Positions 33,747 through 43,548 of a DNA stretch of 64,000 bases are shown one piece after another (the stretch's first letter is position 1; every line of letters begins with the position of its first letter). Under the pieces are notes generated by a model. It worked only from the letters and a program-made list of their open reading frames with translations. It made no database searches and was not told the DNA's origin. Location: contig NZ_CWKH01000001.1 of assembly GCF_001245615.1 (NCBI RefSeq), positions 1,984,001 through 2,048,000 of the forward strand. Direction: 5' to 3'. The stretch comes from Mycolicibacterium neworleansense. GTDB taxonomy: Bacteria; Actinomycetota; Actinomycetes; Mycobacteriales; Mycobacteriaceae. The translations under genes and the position numbers were made by a program.

Positions 33747-34150
33747 GAGACCATGCCGACATCTCAGCCCTGCTGTACCGGTACGCCCGGGCTGTCGACT
33801 CCAAGGACTGGGAGCTGTACCGGTCGGTGTTCACCGAGGATGCCCACATCGACTATTCGTCGGCGGGCGCCGTGGTGGGCGGCCGCGAGGAAGTGGCCGA
33901 CTGGTTCGCCGCCAACTTCGGGGTGATTCCGTGGACCATGCACTACATCACCAACATCGAGATCCTGGACAGCGATGGGGACAGCGCGACCGTGCGGGCG
34001 ATGTTCTACAACCCCATGCAGCTACCTGGAATGGCCGAGATGAGCGCATGCGGCGGGTACTACCACCACGAACTGGTGCGCACGCCCGACGGCTGGCGCA
34101 GTCGCAGCCTGCGCGAGGAGAATCTCTGGTTCACCAACCCGCCGGGTTAG
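33743..34150 (+). CDS. SnoaL-like/nuclear transport factor 2 family protein
   Basis: This is a 135-residue cone-fold protein. It begins with the helix DISALLYRYARAVDSKDWELY and FTEDAHIDYSSAG, typical of SnoaL_4 and scytalone-dehydratase-like proteins. The pocket residues include His, Tyr and Asp (MHYITNIEI). Such proteins act as dehydratases, isomerases or hydrolases of small hydrophobic molecules. It overlaps the aldehyde dehydrogenase gene by 4 nt and is the last gene of the island on the plus strand. Confidence 0.82.
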   Translation: MRDHADISALLYRYARAVDSKDWELYRSVFTEDAHIDYSSAGAVVGGREEVADWFAANFGVIPWTMHYITNIEILDSDGDSATVRAMFYNPMQLPGMAEMSACGGYYHHELVRTPDGWRSRSLREENLWFTNPPG

Positions 34151-34163
34151 CCCTGACGACCCA

Positions 34164-34226
34164 CGTTGACATTGAATCTGCGCAGACGTCTACTCGACCT
34201 TTTGCACCCTCAGTTCAAAGTCAACG
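34164..34226. repeat. Long imperfect inverted repeat at the right edge of the island
   Basis: CGTTGACATTGAA (34164-34176) and TTCAAAGTCAACG (34214-34226) are inverted copies with one mismatch in 13, separated by 37 nt. It lies in the gap between the convergent SnoaL-like and rlmN genes. It could be a terminator for both or the trace of a past insertion. Confidence 0.5.
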
Positions 34227-34233
34227 CCGCAAC

Positions 34234-35325
34234 TCAGCCCTCGGCGGCCAACTGTCCACAGGCCGCGGCGATCTCACGCCCTCGGGTATCGCGCACGGTG
34301 CACGAGACGCCCTTGGCCTGGACGCGTTTGACGAACTCGCGCTCGACCGGTTTGGGACTTGCGTCCCATTTACTGCCCGGAGTCGGGTTGAGCGGGATCA
34401 GGTTGACGTGCACCAGCTGCCCCAGTTTGGCGTGCAGCTTCTTACCGAGAAGGTCTGCACGCCAGGGCTGATCGTTGATGTCGCGGATGAGCGCGTACTC
34501 GATGGACACCCGCCGGCCGGTGACATCGGCGTAGTACCGCGCGGCGTCGAGCACCTCGTCGACCCTCCACCGGTTGTTCACCGGCACCAGGGTGTCTCGT
34601 AGTTCGTCGTCGGGGGTGTGCAGGGACACCGCCAGGGTGACGCCGAGGCGTTCGTCGGCGAGTTTCCGGATGGCCGGGGCCAGACCGACCGTCGACACCG
34701 TCACCGACCGCGCACTGATCCCGAAACCGTTCGGCGGCGGCGCGATGATGCGCTTGACAGCCGCCAGAACCCGGTTGTAGTTGGCCAGCGGCTCGCCCAT
34801 GCCCATGAAGACGATGTTGGACAGCCGTCCGTCGTGTTCGGACCGCATGGCCGACGACGCCGCCCGGACCTGTTCGAGGATCTCGGCCGTGGACAGGTTG
34901 CGCATCAGGCCGCCCTGGCCGGTCGCGCAGAACGGGCAGGCCATGCCGCAGCCGGCCTGCGAGGAGATGCACACCGTGTTGCGCTGCGGGTAGCGCATCA
35001 GCACGGACTCGAATGTCGTGCCGTCACCGGCACGCCACAGCGTCTTGCGGGTCTCCCCCGCATCGCACTGAATCTGCTTCACCGGATCGATCAGCGTCGG
35101 GAAAAGCGCCTCGGCCACCTGGTCGCGCACGGCCGCGGGCAGATCCGTCATCTGCGTGGGATCGGCGATCAGCCTGCCGTAGTACTGGTTGGCCAGCTGT
35201 TTGGCCCGAAATTTCGGCAGACCCAGCTCGGCGACGGCAGCAGAACGGCCGTCCTCGTCGAGGTCGGCAAGGTGACGCGGCGGCATACCGCGTCGTGGGG
35301 CTTCGAAGACCAGTTCCTGCTTCAT
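34234..35325 (-). CDS. rlmN: Dual-specificity 23S rRNA/tRNA adenine C2-methyltransferase
   Basis: This is a 363-residue radical SAM enzyme that methylates A2503 of 23S rRNA and A37 of some tRNAs. The cluster motif is CGMACPFC (CxxxCxxC) within [20 protein letters not shown]. Downstream are [16 protein letters not shown] and [17 protein letters not shown], all family-specific. The substrate-methylated Cys near the C-terminus lies in [13 protein letters not shown]. It corresponds to Rv2880c and marks the return to conserved gene order after the island. Confidence 0.96.
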   Translation of the reverse strand: MKQELVFEAPRRGMPPRHLADLDEDGRSAAVAELGLPKFRAKQLANQYYGRLIADPTQMTDLPAAVRDQVAEALFPTLIDPVKQIQCDAGETRKTLWRAGDGTTFESVLMRYPQRNTVCISSQAGCGMACPFCATGQGGLMRNLSTAEILEQVRAASSAMRSEHDGRLSNIVFMGMGEPLANYNRVLAAVKRIIAPPPNGFGISARSVTVSTVGLAPAIRKLADERLGVTLAVSLHTPDDELRDTLVPVNNRWRVDEVLDAARYYADVTGRRVSIEYALIRDINDQPWRADLLGKKLHAKLGQLVHVNLIPLNPTPGSKWDASPKPVEREFVKRVQAKGVSCTVRDTRGREIAAACGQLAAEG

Positions 35326-35338
35326 GTCTTTTCCAGTA

Positions 35339-36190
35339 TCAGGCTTGTTCGGCGAGAACGTCGTGAACAGTGCGCTCGACGGTGTCCAGGACGTCGGTGT
35401 CCACCCCGGCCCGGCCGCGCACGAACACCGACGCGCGGCTGGCCGGGGGCAGCCCCTCGGCCAGACACAACCCGTCGGGCAGGCGGCCGATCATCGGCAG
35501 CAGTGCCACGCCCAAGCCGGAACGCACCGCTGCGAACAGGCCGGACAGGTTCGCCGATTCGGCGGCGATGCGGTAGTCGGTCCCGCACCGGTCGAGCGTG
35601 GCGAATGTGGGTTCACGCAACGTGCACGGTTCGGAGAACATCACGACCGGCAACGGCTCATTCGGCTGAGTAGCGAAGTTACGGCCCGAAACCCACTTCA
35701 GCGCGAGCGTTCCGGAGGCGTGAGCGGGATCCATTCCGGAGCCATCGAGCATCACGGCAAGGTCGACAAGACCGTGTTCGATGGCGTCGGCGAGTGTCAC
35801 GTTGCGGTCGAGACGAAACCGCAGCCGCCAGTTGGGCAACCGCTCACCGAGTGCCGCAGTGAGCGCGGGCAGCATGACGTCGGCACCGTGTTCGGTGGCG
35901 CCGATCAACAGCACCTGCTCCTCGGCCGCACCGAGATCGATCAACGCCGCGTCGTGCGCGGCGAGGATGCCCCGCGCATGACCGAGGACGCGATGCCCCA
36001 GCTCGGTGAAGGCGACACCGCGACCGGAGCGTTCGACGACGGGACCGCCGACGACCGCTTCGATGCGCCGCATGTGCTGACTGACGGCGGACTGAGTCAT
36101 GTGCAACACGGCGGCAGCGCGGTGAAACCCGCCACAGTCCGCCACCGCAACCAGGCTGCGCAGCGGTGCGATGTCCAGCACCTGCCCCAT
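35339..36190 (-). CDS. LysR family transcriptional regulator
   Basis: This is a 283-residue LysR-type regulator. The winged helix-turn-helix at residues 5-65 contains [21 protein letters not shown]. The remaining part is a periplasmic-binding-protein-like effector domain ([26 protein letters not shown]). It is divergent from an EamA transporter gene. LysR regulators commonly control a divergent gene and themselves, and the shared 155-nt region holds two dyads (36264-36307). The effector is unknown. Confidence 0.92.
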   Translation of the reverse strand: MGQVLDIAPLRSLVAVADCGGFHRAAAVLHMTQSAVSQHMRRIEAVVGGPVVERSGRGVAFTELGHRVLGHARGILAAHDAALIDLGAAEEQVLLIGATEHGADVMLPALTAALGERLPNWRLRFRLDRNVTLADAIEHGLVDLAVMLDGSGMDPAHASGTLALKWVSGRNFATQPNEPLPVVMFSEPCTLREPTFATLDRCGTDYRIAAESANLSGLFAAVRSGLGVALLPMIGRLPDGLCLAEGLPPASRASVFVRGRAGVDTDVLDTVERTVHDVLAEQA

Positions 36191-36263
36191 GCGCTCAACG
36201 TACTCCGATCAGTGCTTACGATCAAAAGCCAGGCATTTCCCACCATTCACCGAGTTATTCCGA

Positions 36264-36307
36264 CTAATTGATTAGCATCAGCGATCGATTGTGATTGCCG
36301 ATAATCG
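36264..36307. promoter_or_regulatory. Dyads in the LysR/EamA divergent region
   Basis: CTAAT-TG-ATTAG (36264-36275) is a perfect 12-bp palindrome. CGATT (36286-36290) and AATCG (36303-36307) form a second inverted repeat with a 12-nt centre. Paired sites of this kind are typical of LysR binding regions. Confidence 0.5.
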
Positions 36308-36345
36308 TTGGACCGCGCGCACGGGGCTCGCTCACGATGGGGGTC

Positions 36346-37314
36346 ATGCCGCCCAATCCGATGCCGATGCGCACGGCGACGACCGTGACGTTCTTCTACG
36401 CCCTGGGTTATCCGATCGGGAACCTGGCTGTACACGCCTTGTCGCCGATGGCGGTGTTGGTGGTTCGTTTCGGGCTGGCGGGCCTGGTCCTCGGCACCTG
36501 GGCCGGGGTGGCCCGGGTCGGCTTTCCCACGGGCCGCAAGCTGTTTCACGTCGCGGTGGCGGGCCTGCTCATGCAGGCCGTGCAGTTCTGCGCGCTCTAC
36601 ATCGCGATTCAGCATGGAGCTCCGGCAGTGCTGTGTGCGGTTGTCATCGCGATGAATCCGGTTGCGACTGCACTGCTGTCAGCGATGTTCTTGCGTGACC
36701 GGTTGACGCCGCGCCGCGTGGTCGCCCTGGTGCTCGGCGTCGCCGCCGTGTTGGCGGCATGCGCAACGCGCCTGGTCGCCTCGGGTGGGATCGACCCTGC
36801 GGTCGGGCTCCTGTTGGTCGCGTTGCTCGGCCTGGCGGCCGGCGGGGTTTATCAGCAGCGGTTCTGCTCTGATGTCGACTTCCGGGCTTCGACGTCGGTG
36901 CAGAACGCCGTCGCGTTCATACCCGCGTTGGCACTGGCGCTGAGCACACCGCTCGAGGTCCATGACGCGACGAAGGCGGCGCTGGCGGTGGCGGGCGTGG
37001 TGTTGCTCAACGCCATCCTCGGGGTGTCGCTCTATGTGCGGGCCATCAATCTGCATGGCGCCTCCGCGGTGGCGATGCTGTTCTGCGTGATCCCGGCTGT
37101 CGCGGGAGTCCTGTCCTGGTTGATGCTCGGCGAGCGGGTGAACGTCGGTATCGCCGCCGGACTGGTTCTCGGTGCGCTCGCGTGCTGGCTGAACGCATCA
37201 GGCACGCGCAGCGAGCACGGCCTACGCCAGCAGCGTCAGCACGATCCAGCCGACGACGGCGGACGGGAGCATCGCGTCGATCCGGTCCATGATGCCGCCG
37301 TGGCCGGGCAGTAG
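36346..37314 (+). CDS. EamA/DMT superfamily transporter with a C-terminal tail reading into cdsA
   Basis: This is a 322-residue integral membrane protein of the drug/metabolite transporter superfamily, with about ten hydrophobic helices arranged as two EamA repeats. Examples are FFYALGYPIGNLAVHALSP at the first and AINLHGASAVAMLFCVIPAVAG in the second. I placed the start at ATG 36346 (MPPNPM); ATG 36337 and internal ATGs at 36361 and 36367 are possible. The hydrophobic part ends near ALACWLNASG. The last 31 residues are hydrophilic and overlap the convergent cdsA gene by 93 nt, so the original stop was probably lost. The probable regulator is the divergent LysR protein. Substrate unknown. Confidence 0.85.
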   Translation: MPPNPMPMRTATTVTFFYALGYPIGNLAVHALSPMAVLVVRFGLAGLVLGTWAGVARVGFPTGRKLFHVAVAGLLMQAVQFCALYIAIQHGAPAVLCAVVIAMNPVATALLSAMFLRDRLTPRRVVALVLGVAAVLAACATRLVASGGIDPAVGLLLVALLGLAAGGVYQQRFCSDVDFRASTSVQNAVAFIPALALALSTPLEVHDATKAALAVAGVVLLNAILGVSLYVRAINLHGASAVAMLFCVIPAVAGVLSWLMLGERVNVGIAAGLVLGALACWLNASGTRSEHGLRQQRQHDPADDGGREHRVDPVHDAAVAGQ

Positions 37315-38100
37315 CGTGCCCATGTCCTTGATCCCGAGGTCACGCTTGATCTGCGATTCGACCAGGTCGCCCAGCACGCCGGTGATGACCAGCAGCAGCC
37401 CCAGCGGCACACCCACCCAGGCGGGTTTGTCCAGGAGAAACGCCACCGACACAACGGCGGCGGCGATCCCGAACAGCAGCGAGCCGCCGAGCCCCTCCCA
37501 GGACTTCTTGGGGCTGATCGCCGGCGCCAGCAGGTGCTTGCCGAACAGGACGCCCGCGACATAACCGCCGATGTCGGCGAAAACGACGGTCACGATGATG
37601 GTGAAGACCCGGGCGCCGCCGTGGTCGGCGAAGATGAGCAACGCGGTGAAGGCCGCGAACAACGGCACCCACGTGGCGAGCAGGATCGTGGCGGCGATAT
37701 CGCGTAGATAGTTGACCGGTTGCTGGTCCAGGCCCTGTCCGACCAGACGCCACACCATGCAGACGACGATCGTCCCGCCGTAGGCGCCCAGCAGACCCAC
37801 GGCTCCGTACGGCCAGGTCAGCCAGATCATCGCCTGACCACCGAGCAGCAGCGGGATGACCGGCAATGCGTACCCGTGTTCGCGCAGCCGCCGGATCACC
37901 TCGTGGGTGGCGATGGCGATGGCCACCGCGAGCAACGGAAGCCACCACATCGGCGCGAACAGGAGGGTCCCGATCGCCATGGCGCCGAGGATGACGCCGA
38001 CGGCGATGGCGGCCGGGAGGTTACGGCCGGCCCGGGACTGTTTTTTCTGCGGTTCTCCGACCGGTGCGTTTGTCACGAAAGGTATTTGCTGATCGGCCAC
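37222..38100 (-). CDS. cdsA: Phosphatidate cytidylyltransferase (CDP-diacylglycerol synthase)
   Basis: This 292-residue multi-pass membrane enzyme makes CDP-diacylglycerol from CTP and phosphatidate for phospholipid synthesis, including phosphatidylinositol. The signature KKSWEGLGGSLLFG and the conserved C-terminal GDLVESQIKRDLGIKDMG then LLPGHGGIMDRIDA are present. The N-terminus is a basic Lys-rich cytosolic segment. It begins at GTG 38100, sharing one base with the frr stop (TAGTG), so translation is probably coupled. Corresponds to Rv2881c. Confidence 0.95.
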   Translation of the reverse strand: MADQQIPFVTNAPVGEPQKKQSRAGRNLPAAIAVGVILGAMAIGTLLFAPMWWLPLLAVAIAIATHEVIRRLREHGYALPVIPLLLGGQAMIWLTWPYGAVGLLGAYGGTIVVCMVWRLVGQGLDQQPVNYLRDIAATILLATWVPLFAAFTALLIFADHGGARVFTIIVTVVFADIGGYVAGVLFGKHLLAPAISPKKSWEGLGGSLLFGIAAAVVSVAFLLDKPAWVGVPLGLLLVITGVLGDLVESQIKRDLGIKDMGTLLPGHGGIMDRIDAMLPSAVVGWIVLTLLA

Positions 38101-38657
38101 TAGACCTCCAGCAGTTCGCCTTCCTTGTGCTTGACCAGGTCATCGATCTGGCTGGTGTAGGTGTGGGTCGACTTGTCGAGGTCCTTCTCGGCCCGGCCGA
38201 CCTCGTCCTCGCCGGCTTCGCCGTCCTTCTTGATGCGGCTGAGCTCTTCCATCGCCTTGCGGCGGATGTTGCGGATCGACACCTTGGCGTCCTCGCCCTT
38301 GGACTTGGCCTGCTTGACCAGGTCGCGGCGACGCTCCTCGGTGAGCTGCGGGATTGCGATCCGGATGATGCTGCCGTCGTTGGTCGGGTTGACCCCGAGG
38401 TCGGAGTTGCGGATCGAGTCCTCGATCGCCTTGAGCTGCGAGGCCTCGTACGGCTTGATGACGACCATGCGCGCCTCGGGGACGTTGATGCTCGCCAACT
38501 GCGTGATCGGCGTCATCGCCCCGTAGTAGTCGATGTTGATACGGGAGAACATGCCCGGGTTGGCCCGGCCGGTCCGAATGGTGGCCAGGTCGTCACGGGC
38601 CACACTTACGGCCTTTTCCATCTTCTCTTCAGCGTCGAAGAGAGTTTCGTCGATCAC
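38100..38657 (-). CDS. frr: Ribosome recycling factor
   Basis: This is a 185-residue tRNA-mimicking protein that, with EF-G, splits post-termination ribosomes. Typical features are [34 protein letters not shown] (in pieces) at the N-terminus, then [21 protein letters not shown], and the coiled-coil helices [20 protein letters not shown]. Length is standard. It lies 15 nt after pyrH and directly precedes cdsA, the same order as Rv2881c-Rv2883c. Confidence 0.97.
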   Translation of the reverse strand: MIDETLFDAEEKMEKAVSVARDDLATIRTGRANPGMFSRINIDYYGAMTPITQLASINVPEARMVVIKPYEASQLKAIEDSIRNSDLGVNPTNDGSIIRIAIPQLTEERRRDLVKQAKSKGEDAKVSIRNIRRKAMEELSRIKKDGEAGEDEVGRAEKDLDKSTHTYTSQIDDLVKHKEGELLEV

Positions 38658-38672
38658 GTCGGCTTCTCCCGT

Positions 38673-39422
38673 TTAGGTGGTGACCAGTGTTCCGATCTTC
38701 TCACCCGCCACCGCGCGGGCGATATTGCCTTCGGTGAGCAGGTTGAACACCAGCATCGGCATCCGGTTGTCCATACACAAACTGAAGGCGGTGGCATCGG
38801 CGACCCGTAGGCCGCGATCGATGACCTCGCGATGGCTGACCTCGGTGAGCAGCTCGGCGTTCGGATCCTCGCGCGGGTCGGCGGTGTAGACGCCGTCGAC
38901 GGCCTTGGCCATCAGCACCACATCGGCCCCGATTTCGAGAGCCCGCTGCGCAGCGGTCGTGTCGGTGGAGAAGTACGGAAGTCCCATGCCGGCACCGAAG
39001 ATGACGACGCGGCCCTTTTCCAGGTGCCGCACGGCCCGCAGCGGGATGTAGGGCTCGGCGACCTGCCCCATGGTGATGGCGGTCTGCACGCGGGTGTCGA
39101 TGCCCTCTTTCTGCAGGAAGTCCTGCAGCGCAAGGCTGTTCATCACGGTTCCCAGCATGCCCATGTAATCGCTGCGCGTGCGTTCCATGCCGCGCTGCTG
39201 CAGTTGGGCGCCGCGGAAGAAGTTGCCACCGCCGATGACGACCGCGACCTGGACGCCGCTGCGCACCACCGCGGCGATCTGGCGGGCTACCTGATGGACG
39301 ACGTCGGGGTCGAGGCCGACCTGGCCGCCGCCGAACATCTCTCCGCCAAGCTTGAGCAGAACCCTCGTATAGAAGGGACGAATGGGTGCTGCGCCCTCGC
39401 CGGCGACATTCGGATCCGCCAT
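38673..39422 (-). CDS. pyrH: Uridylate kinase
   Basis: This is a 249-residue UMP kinase of the amino acid kinase fold that makes UDP for nucleotide and cell-wall precursors. Motifs are [20 protein letters not shown] in pieces (phosphate-binding Gly loop), [19 protein letters not shown], and [21 protein letters not shown] chose ATG 39422 ([10 protein letters not shown]) with GAGGAGACC upstream rather than an ATG 36 nt further up. First gene of the pyrH-frr-cdsA transcript. Confidence 0.96.
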   Translation of the reverse strand: MADPNVAGEGAAPIRPFYTRVLLKLGGEMFGGGQVGLDPDVVHQVARQIAAVVRSGVQVAVVIGGGNFFRGAQLQQRGMERTRSDYMGMLGTVMNSLALQDFLQKEGIDTRVQTAITMGQVAEPYIPLRAVRHLEKGRVVIFGAGMGLPYFSTDTTAAQRALEIGADVVLMAKAVDGVYTADPREDPNAELLTEVSHREVIDRGLRVADATAFSLCMDNRMPMLVFNLLTEGNIARAVAGEKIGTLVTT

Positions 39423-39539
39423 CGGTCTCCTCGGCACTCCTCGCATGTAGAGAGCCACCCGGGTTACCCCTGGACGGCCTCTCTATCCTGCCCTATGGCG
39501 GGCAGCACACCTAGTTCGGGGAGCCTTGGCGGGCGGAGT

Positions 39540-39568
39540 GTCGCCGGCGGGCGCAGGTCAACCGGCGA

Positions 39569-39569
<1 letters not shown>
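39540..39569 (-). terminator. Hairpin after the methyltransferase gene
   Basis: GTCGCCGG (39540-39547) pairs with CCGGCGAC (39562-39569) over a 14-nt loop, touching the stop codon of the minus-strand methyltransferase gene. No T-tract is seen. Confidence 0.45.
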
Positions 39570-40306
<737 letters not shown>

Positions 40307-40307
<1 letters not shown>

Positions 40308-40738
40308 TGAACTCCGATATGGGCGGCGTCCTGGAGGAACAGCCACTCGGATACCTGATGTATCGCGTGGTCGCGGTGCTGCAACCCAAGGTCGCCGCGC
40401 AGCTGCAACCCCTCGGACTCAAACTCCCCGAGTTCGTCTGCCTGCGAGTGCTGTCGATGGCCCCCGGTCAGTCCAACGCCGAACTCGCGCGGCATACCAA
40501 CGTCTCACCGCAGGCCATGAACAACGTGCTGCGCGGACTTCAGGACCGCGGCGCGGTGCGCAGACCCGCCACCGTCGACTCGGGCCGCGCATTGCCGGCC
40601 GAACTGACCGCCGAGGGCGCCGAATTGCTCAAACGCGCCGAAGCGGCGGTGCTGGCCGCCGAGGACGACGTGCTCGACTCCCTCGACCCCGAGCAGCGCC
40701 GCGAACTCAAGCGGCTGTTGGCACATGCCGTGACATGA
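40307..40738 (+). CDS. MarR family transcriptional regulator (Rv2887-like)
   Basis: This is a 143-residue winged-helix repressor. It begins near PLGYLMYRVVAVLQPKVAAQ, with the recognition region NAELARHTNVSPQAMNNVLR and the wing DSGRALPAELTAEG. The sequence is clearly of the Rv2887 type, and the gene sits where Rv2887 does, after cdsA-frr-pyrH and before amiC. ATG 40307 was chosen because a leaderless start fits the operator layout; ATG 40319 is also possible. In M. tuberculosis loss of Rv2887 induces the unlinked methyltransferase Rv0560c; here the target lies next door. Confidence 0.88.
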
Positions 40739-40773
40739 GCGCGCTCTGCCGCGCCGACCGGCCCCGCAGTCGG

Positions 40774-40779
40774 TAATGT
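40774..40779 (+). promoter_or_regulatory. Probable -10 element of the glycerate kinase gene
   Basis: TAATGT fits TANNNT and ends 9 nt before ATG 40789. A GGCAGG stretch lies in between, so either a very short leader or a leaderless transcript is possible. Confidence 0.4.
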
Positions 40780-40788
40780 CCCGGCAGG

Positions 40789-41916
40789 ATGAAGATCGTT
40801 CTGGCCCCGGATTCCTTCAAGGAGTCGATGACCGCGTCGCAAGCGGTGGCGGCGATGCGCGAAGGCGTCCGGTCGGTGCTCCCCGACGCCGAATGCGTCG
40901 GGGTGCCCATGGCCGACGGCGGTGAGGGCACCGTCGACGCCGTGGTCGACGCGCTCGGCGGCGAGCGTGTCACAGTCGAGGTGAGCGATCCACTGGGCCG
41001 CCCCGCACGCGCCACCTACGGCTACGTCGCTGCCCGCCGCCTGGCCGTGATCGAGATGGCCAGCGCCTCCGGCCTGGAGCTGGTGGCGCCCGCGGACCGG
41101 GACATCCTGCGCGCCGGCACATTCGGAGTCGGACAGCTCATCATCTCGGCGCTGGATCACGGCGCAACCGAATTGCTGATCGGGATCGGCGGTTCGGCGA
41201 CCAACGACGGGGGGGCCGGCATGCTCACCGCACTCGGAGTGTCCTTCACCGACACCGACGGTGCGGCACTGCCGCCCGGCGGCGCGGCGCTGGCCCGGCT
41301 CCAGCACATCGACATCTCGGGGCTGGATCCCCGACTGGCCGGCGTGACCGTCCGGATCGCATCCGACGTCACCGCTCCCCTGCTCGGAACAGGCGGCGCC
41401 AGTGCGGTTTTCGGCCCGCAGAAGGGGGCCACACCCGACGATGTCGACGTTCTCGAGACCGCGCTGGCCCGGCTCGTCGCGGTGACTCGCACCGCGCTCG
41501 GGCACGCCCGGCCCGAGCAGCCGGGGGCCGGTGCCGCCGGCGGTCTGGGCTTCGGACTGATGGAATTCCTTGCCGCCGAATGCGATCCGGGTGTCGAACT
41601 GATCGCCCAGACCGTGGGTTTGGAACGAGCGCTGGCCGGAGCGGACTGGGTGTTCACCGGCGAGGGCAGCGTCGACGCCCAGACCATGCTGGGAAAGACA
41701 CCGTTCGGTGTCGCCCGGCTGGCCGCCCGCACCGGTGCCCGGGTGGTGATCTTCGCCGGCCGCGTCGCCCCCGACGCCGACGTCCTGCTGGCCAACGGTG
41801 TCGAGAAACTGGTGGCCATCACCGCGCCGGGCACTCCGCTGGATCAGGCGTTGCGCGACGGCCCGGCCGCGTTGACCCGCGCGGCCGCCGCGGTGTGCCG
41901 CACGTTGGAACGTTAG
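40789..41916 (+). CDS. Glycerate kinase (GarK/GlxK family)
   Basis: This is a 375-residue kinase of the glycerate kinase type I family, phosphorylating D-glycerate to 2- or 3-phosphoglycerate. Family features are MKIVLAPDSFKESMTASQAV (1-20), GIGGSATNDGGAGMLTALG, the FGPQKGATPDDV segment and the C-terminal DWVFTGEGSVDAQT then GKTPFGVARLA. The length is standard. It ends 4 nt into the convergent DUF350 gene. It connects glyoxylate and sugar acid breakdown to glycolysis. Confidence 0.93.
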   Translation: MKIVLAPDSFKESMTASQAVAAMREGVRSVLPDAECVGVPMADGGEGTVDAVVDALGGERVTVEVSDPLGRPARATYGYVAARRLAVIEMASASGLELVAPADRDILRAGTFGVGQLIISALDHGATELLIGIGGSATNDGGAGMLTALGVSFTDTDGAALPPGGAALARLQHIDISGLDPRLAGVTVRIASDVTAPLLGTGGASAVFGPQKGATPDDVDVLETALARLVAVTRTALGHARPEQPGAGAAGGLGFGLMEFLAAECDPGVELIAQTVGLERALAGADWVFTGEGSVDAQTMLGKTPFGVARLAARTGARVVIFAGRVAPDADVLLANGVEKLVAITAPGTPLDQALRDGPAALTRAAAAVCRTLER

Positions 41917-42368
41917 AGGATCGCAGCCGCCACGATCAGCCCGAAAGCCAGGTAAGAGGCAGTCACCACCAGAACCTGTGGCGTGAACCGCTCGGAGGCC
42001 AGCACCATGCCGATGTCGATGCCCTTGATCGCGCCGATCAGCCGGACCGAGAACGCCTGGGCCGCAATACCCAAGAGACCGAACACCAGCGTCATGACGA
42101 GACCCTGGATGAGGTCGCCCGACGAAGAGTAGATGGCGAGCACGATGATGAATGCCATCGACAGCACGCCGGAGGCCGCTACCGCGGCCGCATTGGGTCG
42201 GCCGGCTCGCACCAAGGTCCGCAATGGACCGGGTGTGGTCCAGTCGATCACGTAGAAACCCAGGACCATCAGTGCCACACCGACAATCGTGTACAACACG
42301 ATCGCCGAGACGCCGTGGCCCAGAACCGACCAGTAATCGGAGTCGAGCGCAACCAGGGTGGTTGTCAT
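41913..42368 (-). CDS. DUF350 family membrane protein (YjfL-like)
   Basis: This is a 151-residue membrane protein with four predicted helices, in the pattern of DUF350 (examples: HGVSAIVLYTIVGVALMVLG and LVMTLVFGLLGIAAQAFSVR). DUF350 genes are often linked to glutathionylspermidine-synthase-like ATP-grasp genes, as in the E. coli yjfLMC group. The two genes upstream here are of exactly those kinds. ATG 42368 has GGAAGGA 7 nt upstream. Last gene of a three-gene minus-strand operon. Function unknown. Confidence 0.85.
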   Translation of the reverse strand: MTTTLVALDSDYWSVLGHGVSAIVLYTIVGVALMVLGFYVIDWTTPGPLRTLVRAGRPNAAAVAASGVLSMAFIIVLAIYSSSGDLIQGLVMTLVFGLLGIAAQAFSVRLIGAIKGIDIGMVLASERFTPQVLVVTASYLAFGLIVAAAIL

Positions 42369-42384
42369 AGGTATTCCTTCCGGG

Positions 42385-43548
42385 TCACAGCGGGATACGG
42401 TGTGGCACAAAGGCAGCGCCGTTGTCGGTGACGAGACCGGAGGTCTCGCGGATCCCGAGCCCGGCGGACTCGTCGCCGACGATCCAGGCGCCCAACGCGG
42501 GCCGCATGTCGTCGAATTGCGGTAGCGGATCGAGCAACTGGTAGACGTAGCCCTCTTCGCCGTACACGCCGCCGGTCTCGGTCTCGAACCCCGCACCCAC
42601 GATCGTGATGTTGGCGCCCTCACGTCCCAATTTGGGTTTGCGCACGTAGTCGGTCAGCTCGTGCGGGTCATCGACATAGGCGGGCAACAGGTTCGGATGC
42701 CCGGGGTACATCTCCCACAGCACCGCCAGGATCGCCTTGTTGCTCAGCAGCGTCTTCCACAGCGGTTCGACCCACATGGTGGCCGGCATCTGTTCGACGG
42801 CCCGGCGACCGAAATCGTCATCGAGCATCCACTCCCACGGGTAGAGCTTGAAGATCGACGACATCGGGGCTTCCTCGAGGTCGACGAACCGGTCGAGGTC
42901 GGTGTCGAACCCGATGTCCTCGATCGCCAGGCCCACCGTCCGCAGACCGGCCTCGGCCGCACACTCCTGCAGATAGGCCACGGTCACGTGGTCCTCACCA
43001 CTGAGCTCGGCCCCCGACCAGGTGAAGTAGGTCTCCGCCCCAGGGAGGCGGTCGCGGATCTCAGCCCAGCGGGCAACCAGCTTCTCGTGCAACGAGTTCC
43101 ACTGATCGTCGGCCGGGTAGACGTCGGTCTTCCAGTGCCACTGCAGGATCGCCGCTTCCAGCAGGGTGGTCGGGGTGTCCGCGTTGTACTCCAGCAGCAC
43201 CGGCGGCCGGCGGCCGTCGTAGCGCAGGTCGAAGCGGCCGTACAGGTGCGGATCACTGCGCCGCCAGGACTTCTCGATATGCTCCCAGCTCCATTCGGGA
43301 AGCCCGAAGTCGCGGTAGCGCCCGGTCAGCACGACATGCTCGACGGCCTCCAGGCACATCGAGTGCAGCACCTCCACGGAGGCCTCGATCGAGAGCACCT
43401 CGTCCATGTCGAAGACGTAGTGCACCGATTCGTCCCAGTACGGGCGATCGGCGCCGGTGGCGTCCCGCGCCGGAGTTCCGAAACACATCCCCTGGTCAGC
43501 GACGATCTGTTCCCAGCCGGCTCGCGGGGAACTGCGTTGACGGCGCAT
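42385..43548 (-). CDS. Glutathionylspermidine synthase-like ATP-grasp protein (YjfC/YgiC-like)
   Basis: This is a 387-residue protein of the glutathionylspermidine synthase family. Typical segments are YGRFDLRYDGRRPPVLLEYN (substrate site), ETYFTWSGAELSGEDHVTV, LYPWEWMLDDDFGRR, and YVRKPKLGREGANITIVGAG, with the ATP-binding Lys residues. It joins an amine and a carboxylate at the expense of ATP; in YgiC/YjfC-type proteins the true partners are not established. It lacks the amidase domain of E. coli Gss. The start abuts the stop of the upstream gene (TGAATG). Confidence 0.88.
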   Translation of the reverse strand: MRRQRSSPRAGWEQIVADQGMCFGTPARDATGADRPYWDESVHYVFDMDEVLSIEASVEVLHSMCLEAVEHVVLTGRYRDFGLPEWSWEHIEKSWRRSDPHLYGRFDLRYDGRRPPVLLEYNADTPTTLLEAAILQWHWKTDVYPADDQWNSLHEKLVARWAEIRDRLPGAETYFTWSGAELSGEDHVTVAYLQECAAEAGLRTVGLAIEDIGFDTDLDRFVDLEEAPMSSIFKLYPWEWMLDDDFGRRAVEQMPATMWVEPLWKTLLSNKAILAVLWEMYPGHPNLLPAYVDDPHELTDYVRKPKLGREGANITIVGAGFETETGGVYGEEGYVYQLLDPLPQFDDMRPALGAWIVGDESAGLGIRETSGLVTDNGAAFVPHRIPL

